Assembly: GCA_933822405.4 (NCBI GenBank)
Contig: CAKOGP040002016.1
Location: 1 to 11,338 of the forward strand
DNA length: 11,338 nt
Source: Cylindrotheca closterium
Taxonomy: Eukaryota > Bacillariophyta > Bacillariophyceae > Bacillariales > Bacillariaceae
Direction: 5' to 3'
Positions 7,116-11,338 of this stretch are shown here, piece after piece (within the stretch, counting starts at the first letter, position 1; each line of letters starts with the position of its first letter). Both the position numbers and the translations under genes were made by a program. Below the pieces are notes generated by a model, which worked only from the letters and a program-made list of their open reading frames with translations, was not told where the DNA came from and ran no database searches.

Positions 7116-7291
7116 AAAAGTTCCCTAAAAAGTTCCCTGAAAGTTCCCTAAAAATTCCCTAAAAATTCCCTAAAAATTCCCTAAAAGTCCCCTATAAGTA
7201 CCCGGGAAATTCCCTAAAAGTACCCGGGAAGTTCCCTAAAAATCCCCGGGAAGTTCCCTAAAAATCCCCGGGAAGTTCCCTAAAAGTTCCC
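7116..7291 (-). repeat. Right array: inverted 11-bp units with a CCCGGG higher-order form
   Basis: Units of the type AGTTCCCTAAA run in the opposite orientation to the left array. The inner half (7116-7190) is simple 11-bp units drifting to AATTCCCTAAA. The outer half alternates with CCCGGG-containing units, for example CCCCGGGAAGTTCCCTAAAA, giving a 22-base higher-order period near 7201-7280. The outermost unit returns to AAAAGTTCCC, matching the left terminus. The array is more than twice the left one in length. Confidence 0.8.
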
Positions 7292-7303
7292 TTTTTTTTC
7301 GGG

Positions 7304-7584
7304 TGTCCGTCCGGACAAACGGGTCATGTGATAACGTTCGTCTTTTCCGCGTGGAAACACGAAATCTCGATGATCGGAGAATCTCGAAATACACGTTTTT
7401 GCCACACGGTCCAGAAAAAGTCACAATGACCAATCGGTCATCTGTGTCCTTAAGTCCCTGTTTGATCAATTTTCACATAATTAATGTGTCATTAATAGTT
7501 AAAGGGGAATAATATAGATTTTCCGAAGCTAAAAATATAGTTTTATTTCTCCGGGCACAAGCACGTCAAACTTTGCAATCAGTG
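7304..7584. other. Non-coding spacer with two small palindromes
   Basis: No convincing gene. Directly after the foldback-like element is TGTCCG TC CGGACA (7304-7317), an exact 6-bp inverted repeat with a 2-base loop. CACAT AATTA ATGTG occurs at 7474-7488. The minus-strand frame at 7236-7469 is mostly antisense to repeat units and I reject it as a gene. Confidence 0.5.
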
Positions 7585-8199
7585 TCAAGAAAATACTCGG
7601 TCTGAACATTTGCCGGGTGTTCCTGAAAGTTCAATTTCTACTAAATATTCGACGCGCGCAAAATACGCCAAAAACACCAACTCCATGCATGTTCCTTGTG
7701 GGACAGGATAACTACTGATATAATAGGAATCCCAGTTTGCTTTCTGACTGTACGGCGTCTTGTTATCCTCATCATCATCAGCGATTTTGTCACTGTCATC
7801 GTCGTCCAACAGACCCAAAAAGGCAGAAGCATCAAATGGGCAGATTTTGTCCACTTTCCCCCATTCTTTTTGGACAAGGCTTACAGGAGCATGATAGGAA
7901 TCGTTTTTGGATACACTTTGTGCCCTTGGGCCCTTGCCTGTCGTTCTTTTGCTCATCTTGGTCCTTTGTTTTCCAGTTGAAAACAACCTCTTTTTTGGCG
8001 TCGCTACGGCCGCTCCGTGTAGGAGAAGTACTAGAGGTGCTGTTTTGGAACCCGGATTGCGTGTGGTTTTTAATTGTTTGTTTTTTCGGAATATAACAAG
8101 GCTCCCAATATCATCGGTTCCTCTATCGACATTTTCTTGATCGTCCATGTAGATTGAAATCACGTTCATCTTCATCTTCAGGTTCATAGTCCTGATCAA
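7585..8199 (-). CDS. 204-codon ORF downstream of copia hinge; unknown
   Basis: The open frame begins at a TTG (8197-8199); the first in-frame ATG lies four codons later. It overlaps the end of the copia frame described at 8123-8458, and the two frames share the acidic-linker DNA, so part of this protein is probably the frameshifted continuation of the copia hinge. The product has a Lys/Arg-rich middle (PKKRLFSTGKQRTKMSKRTT), then KEWGKVDKICPFDASAFLGL, an acidic run (LDDDDSDKIADDDED), and a neutral C-terminus with SYYISSYPVPQGTCMELVF. The last 100 residues match nothing I know. The acidic run explains the Ser- and Ile-rich plus-strand shadows here. It may be the acidic, variable linker of the same copia polyprotein, or an unrelated ORF. 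No RT domain follows it before the foldback-like element. Confidence 0.35.
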   Translation of the reverse strand: MIRTMNLKMKMNVISIYMDDQENVDRGTDDIGSLVIFRKNKQLKTTRNPGSKTAPLVLLLHGAAVATPKKRLFSTGKQRTKMSKRTTGKGPRAQSVSKNDSYHAPVSLVQKEWGKVDKICPFDASAFLGLLDDDDSDKIADDDEDNKTPYSQKANWDSYYISSYPVPQGTCMELVFLAYFARVEYLVEIELSGTPGKCSDRVFS

Positions 8200-8458
8200 A
8201 GGCTTCTTCTAAGTAACCTTGTTCTGTGTCATTGATCGCCATCTTGAGATGTCTCCAAATCTCTCTTCTTATCAAAAACTTCATGGAAGTAACACCTTTG
8301 GCAGCAGCCCAAGTTACACGCTGGATTACTTGGTTGGCAACGGGTAGTACGATGACCTTGGGTTGGGAAATCATTTTCTTAGTATTGAGGTTGAGCACTT
8401 GGTGCCCAGTACGTTGTCCCTTTGTAGGTTCAATGTAAATCGCTTCAATATATATATA
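8123..8458 (-). pseudogene. Ty1/copia pol relic: hinge between integrase and RT
   Basis: The frame reads AIYIEPTKGQRTGHQVLNLN, then KKMISQPKVIVLPVANQVIQ, then AAAKGVTSMKFLIRREIW and an acidic tail EPEDEDERDFN. In copia polyproteins of algae the segment after integrase reads like AIYLxPT..GGHxxMDLxTGKxITRPKV, then VIKxVExMAxKQGxxxxKF, then an acidic linker before RT. Order and spacing agree well, so I am fairly confident. The copy lacks integrase upstream: the match stops at about 8446, where a TA-rich tract and the end of the LINE-type element begin. It also lacks RT downstream. The frame ends at 8123-8125 just after the acidic tail, while another frame (7585-8199) stays open, suggesting a frameshift near 8170. 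Confidence 0.65.
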
Positions 8459-8461
8459 TAA
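8448..8461. repeat. (TA)n microsatellite at LINE/copia junction
   Basis: Alternating AT runs for 14 bases. It lies on the 3' side of the LINE-type element and at the edge of the copia match. It could be the simple-repeat tail of the LINE-type element, since some LINEs end in short tandem repeats rather than poly(A), or an independent microsatellite. Confidence 0.6.
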
Positions 8462-8513
8462 CTGATGCATTAATCATATTAAAACGATTGCTGTTAGCGG
8501 CTGTCATGGCCAT

Positions 8514-9920
8514 TTACCATACGGAGGTGAGTCCAGTACTGTTGAACCAGTGTGAGGCATCTTGCCACTCGGGGCGGGGTATCAGACGGGAGGCCCAAAG
8601 GTTGGCGGACTTCTTGGAGCCAATGTAGGAGAAGTGAAGGGCCTGCAGGTGTCTCCAGTTGGAGGGCACTAGGCCTTCAAGGAGGCCCTGGGCCCCAAGC
8701 ATGGCTTGTGAAGAGATGGCACTTTGGAAGAGGTGGGGATGGCGGGACCAGGCTTGGGAAGTGGTCACGCCCAAGGAAGGCTGACCGACTGTCTTCAGGT
8801 ATTCAAAAAGGAAGGCTTCGATCTCTGGGGCAGTCTGCTGAGTCTGCATCCAGGTCCGGAGGGCCAGATGGCGTTTGACCATTCTACAGCTGCGGTAGGA
8901 GCAGAACAGGGTGGGACATGGAGGTGATCTTCCACGGGGCAGGAGGAGCATCTGGGGCAGGAACTCTTTGCCGAACGGTTCCAAATGGCCAAGAATTTTC
9001 CCACACCCGTCATACCAGAGATATGCTTGGGTGTCCAGCGTTGTAAATTGGTTGGGAGGGCCTTCATGGCACGTGCAAGAGACAACCAATTGACCTCGCG
9101 GATGGACTGCTCGGAGAGGCGGTCCTTGGAGGACCAATATGCTCAAAGGGCAGGAAGAGAGACCAGCTCCATGATGTGAGCCTGATCCAGTTTAGAGGAC
9201 TTAACACCATCAATGAATAAAGACACCAGTTCATGGAAGAAGCGGGGGTTGGAGGCGGCAGAACGGCCTGTAGACTCCAGCAGGCGGTGGTAGGCTTGTG
9301 CTTTGGAGTCCTCTTCCACATTGCGCTGCTCCCACCAGTCCAGTTGGAAGAAAGGCCGGTGCTTGTCCAGGTGTCCTTTAACATGGCGCCGGTGAACTTG
9401 GAGGGGAAGGTGGCGAAGCACGGTCCGGATGGTGGAGACCAGATCAAACTGGGCACCAGACGAGGACAGGTGGACTTCGGAGAAGGACTTATCAAGAGCT
9501 ATGAGCCCGTCGCAGGCCATCTCAACAGACGGTTGGCTGGCAAAGCGTTTCAGTTGGGCGGCCTGAGACATCCAGTCCAACACCAGGAGAGAAGCCATAA
9601 GGCCAATCAATTCGCTGCGCGTTGAACTCTGATCCTCAAATTTCCCAGGGGTTTGGCAGGTGATCCAGATGATATCCCTGCGATCCTCAGTGAGAATCTG
9701 AGCGCATGCTGTGCCCACTTTAGCTTTGTAAGAGCCGTTGCTCACAGCACCAAGGGTACTGGCAAGAAGGGCCTGAACCAGGCGGTCCGCACTACCTTCA
9801 ATGGTAATGACCTCTGGAACCCAGCCATGAGAACCTGATTCAGCCAGACTGCCAAAGTGATGCCAGAGGTCAAGGATGGAAGATGGCTTCGGCTGGTAGG
9901 TGAGGACCCGTAGAGTGGAG
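8514..9920 (-). pseudogene. LINE-type RNase H and zinc-knuckle C-terminus; RNase H site mutated
   Basis: The RNase H part (frame ending at the stop 9143-9145) has VSNGSYKAKVGTACAQIL, SSTRSELIGLMASLLVLDW, MACDGLIALDKS and RRHVKGHLDKH with a later WWEQRNVEED. These match the Asp-Glu-Asp-His/Asp series of RNase H. The first catalytic position, normally DGS, is NGS here (about 9734-9742), which should abolish cleavage. The N-terminal ~150 codons of the long open frame from 10384 are a shadow of the RT frame. After the stop the family match moves to another frame: RLSEQSIREVNWLSLARAM, KHISGMTGVGKFLAIW, then a knuckle CPRCSSCPVEDHLHVPPC (about 8905-8965). It then moves to the frame of 8514-9146 near 8890: QTAPEIEAFLFEYLKT and QALHFSYIGSKKSANLWASR, stopping at 8514-8516. 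A CPRC...H...C knuckle after RNase H is a recurring C-terminal module in this family. Confidence 0.75.
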
Positions 9921-11338
9921 GAGGACCCGGCTCTTGTGGATCGGGGAACGGCTAGGGAAGACAGAGACTGAGGCGCGGACAGCGTCCACTGATAGAGGTG
10001 GGAGATCAGGGGTGAAGCAACGAGGCAAAGTAGAAGGTGCGCTGACGAAGAGGCCGTAGGAGGTACCGGTTTCAAGCTGATGTGCTTGAAGGACTGCCTC
10101 CAGGAAGGCGCCCGTCTTGGTCTGATTGGCAGGATGGCGAAGTAGCATGTCCAAGTGTTTGATGACTTGGAGACCGTACGGATGAGGGACACCCACTCCT
10201 TGGAGTGCAATAGGGGCATAGACCATAGCACGAGGAAAGTTGCGGCAAATACCAGCCTTTGGAACTGCCGCCCTGAGAACTGGGGATAGTATCTTGTCCC
10301 ACTCCTGCTGAGAGAAGAAGGTGAGCGCCATGGGGTACTCCAAAGTCTTCTGGATTGTGGTGCAAAGGAGAGGGAGGACATCATATTGGTGGAGGAAGCT
10401 AGGTTGGATCTGATCCGCCCATGTTTTTGCTTTTCCCTGCATCACCACAAGTTGTGCTTTCCGGTTTGAGCAGGGGGACATCAGAATACCCAAAGTCTTC
10501 GCCAATTCGGTTCCAACCACTGCAGATGCACTGGGGTGCCATCCAGATCATCCAGTTCCACCGCAATTGCCGACGTTCCAGTGGGAAGAAGAGATGATTT
10601 GAAATCCCCCTTCCGCCGGAATTTCCATACACCTTGTTGGGCATTCCACTTGAAGTCAATCAGGTACCAAAAGGATTTATCTGGTCGGATGGCGCCACCA
10701 GTCAGGCGGACGCCGTTGGACCACCATTTCAGTGCTTTGGCCACCTCGGGGACGATAGATTCCCCAGACTGGTCAGGAGACGGTGCCGCTTGGCAGACAT
10801 CAGTGTCATCAACAAAACAAAAGCAATTGGCCAAGAGCGGAGCCCAAGAGATTGACATCAGAAAGTCAAAGCCAAAGCCTTTGCTACTCATCATACCCAA
10901 GAGAATGGAGCTAATTGCAACCCAGATAGGAGGTCCTGCCCCATTGCCTTGTCCACATCCTTGAAATGGAATCAGGGTCGGAGGAGTAAAGACACGGTCT
11001 GAATCGCCAAACCCGTACGCACCCGGTGCTTAGACTTCATCAGTGTATCAAACATGGAGCAAAGGGTACGCCATTGAATCCCAAAGCGCATGAGGCTAAA
11101 TGATTGCCACCCAGTGGACAATTTGGTCAAAGTAGGACTTGGCATTGTTGGAGATCCACCCGGCTGGGCGGCGTTGAAGATGCAAGAGGTCCCAAGTGAG
11201 ATGCTTCGTAAGTGTTGGGATATGACGAAATATGAGTTTTTACGTTCCAAAATGAAACTATTCAAGTACGAGGTTTTCGACACGTGCGATCGGAATTTGA
11301 TCGTGCAAGATGTCGGGATTCGACGCAAGTATGCCGGA
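9921..11338 (-). pseudogene. LINE-type reverse transcriptase domain, several frameshifts
   Basis: The polymerase would prime on nicked chromosomal DNA and copy element RNA. Visible parts: a motif around 11109-11150, NNAKSYFDQIVHW, carrying the first catalytic Asp, followed by an in-frame stop. Next is FDTLMKSKHRVRTG (about 11015-11060) in a second frame. A third frame from about 11015 down to about 10520 reads GFGDSDRVF, GCGQGNGAGPPIWVAISSIL, FCFVDDTDVCQAA (about 10785-10825, catalytic Asp pair intact) and RPDKSFWYLIDFKWNA. Near 10518 the match moves to the frame of the 9870-10520 ORF (ELAKTLGILMSPCSN), which continues through VGVPHPYGLQVIKHL. It shifts once more near 9920 to join the RNase H frame. 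Motif order and spacing are normal, so the damage is mainly small insertions and deletions. The family is one I associate with diatoms. The N-terminal part continues past the right edge. Confidence 0.78.

Larger units (their letters stand above)
6369..7303. mobile_element. Foldback-like element: inverted ends made of 11-bp tandem repeats
   Basis: The left end reads CCCGGG, A7, then GGGAACTTTTAGGGAAC. The right end, read on the other strand from 7303, gives CCCG, A8, then the same GGGAACTTTTAGGGAAC. Inside each end are tandem copies of AGGGAACTTTT in inverted orientation: seven copies on the left (6381-6457) and a longer, more diverged array on the right (about 7116-7291). Long inverted ends built from short tandem repeats are the hallmark of foldback elements such as Drosophila FB. 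The 658-base middle (6458-7115) has no long ORF. The longest frames in it (6676-6912 and 6909-7151, plus; 6726-7016, minus) show no family I recognise, so the element would be non-autonomous. No target-site duplication is visible: flanks are CTGGAAAT on the left and TGTCCGTC on the right. Confidence 0.6.
8514..11338 (-). mobile_element. LINE-type (non-LTR) retrotransposon, 3' part, frameshifted, running off right edge
   Basis: Reading right to left, the order is: RT palm motif A (NNAKSYFDQIVHW), the pre-C segment (GQGNGAGPP), the active site CFCFVDDTD, the post-palm segment SFWYLIDFKW, an RNase H, a CPRC zinc knuckle and a terminal helix region ending at the stop at 8514-8516. RT followed by RNase H without integrase or LTRs is typical of some LINE groups. 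The pieces lie in at least six successive frame segments, so the copy is dead. The 5' end, with any first ORF and endonuclease, would lie right of 11338. No poly(A) tail is visible at 8514; the following 50 bases are AT-rich and lead into a (TA)n tract. Confidence 0.8.

Noticed and set aside
6676..7151. Transposase gene inside the foldback-like element
   Set aside because: Two short plus frames and one minus frame exist, but none shows a DDE, zinc finger or other motif; stops are frequent and one frame runs into the repeat array.
6381..7291. CRISPR array
   Set aside because: The 11-bp units are contiguous with no unique spacers, are inverted between the two sides, and the genome context is eukaryotic.
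8552..9179. Several Gly- and Trp-rich plus-strand ORFs
   Set aside because: All are antisense to the RNase H/zinc-knuckle tail of the LINE-type element.
9870..10384. N-terminal ~170 codons of the long minus-strand ORF at 9143-10384
   Set aside because: Low-complexity Ser/Leu-rich sequence that is a shadow of the RT frame at 9870-10520; the true RNase H match starts only near 9900.

Overview
The window looks like repeat-rich nuclear DNA of a eukaryotic alga, most probably a diatom. I infer this from retroelement types I associate with diatoms: a LINE-type reverse transcriptase with a CFCFVDDTD core followed by RNase H and a CPRC knuckle, Ty1/copia fragments with HRVREAIA and a WPQLxxLLF-like end, and a Ty3/gypsy pol. 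I see no operons, ribosome binding sites, tRNA, rRNA or CRISPR, and no complete gene with a recognised cellular function. The assignment is by recognition only.

Layout, left to right. 1-1024 (minus): a 341-codon reading frame that runs off the left edge, with an acidic centre and a basic C-terminal stretch; unknown, possibly a retroelement first ORF. 1148-1378 (plus): frameshifted C-terminal end of a copia polyprotein, followed by a possible LTR from 1412. 1975-2205 (plus): a short Harbinger-like transposase fragment. 2299-2610 (plus): a doubtful small ORF ending in a perfect hairpin. 2611-5277 (minus): a 5'-truncated Ty3/gypsy element whose RT tail, RNase H and integrase stay in one open frame although its RT active site reads YLDN. 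5414-6001 (plus): an intact 195-residue orphan ORF, head-to-head with the truncated gypsy copy. 6140-6260: a dense palindromic island. 6369-7303: a foldback-like element whose two inverted ends are arrays of an 11-bp repeat. 7585-8470 (minus): copia pol hinge relic that shifts into a 204-codon ORF. 8514-11338 (minus): a LINE-type RT/RNase H/zinc-knuckle pol broken by several frameshifts and running off the right edge.

The genes do not work together as a pathway. The window reads as a graveyard of nested mobile elements. The parts that are not obviously decayed retroelements, and so deserve attention, are the 1-1024 minus ORF, the 5414-6001 orphan ORF, the foldback-like element and the palindromic island. 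I did not find convincing evidence of a new functional system.
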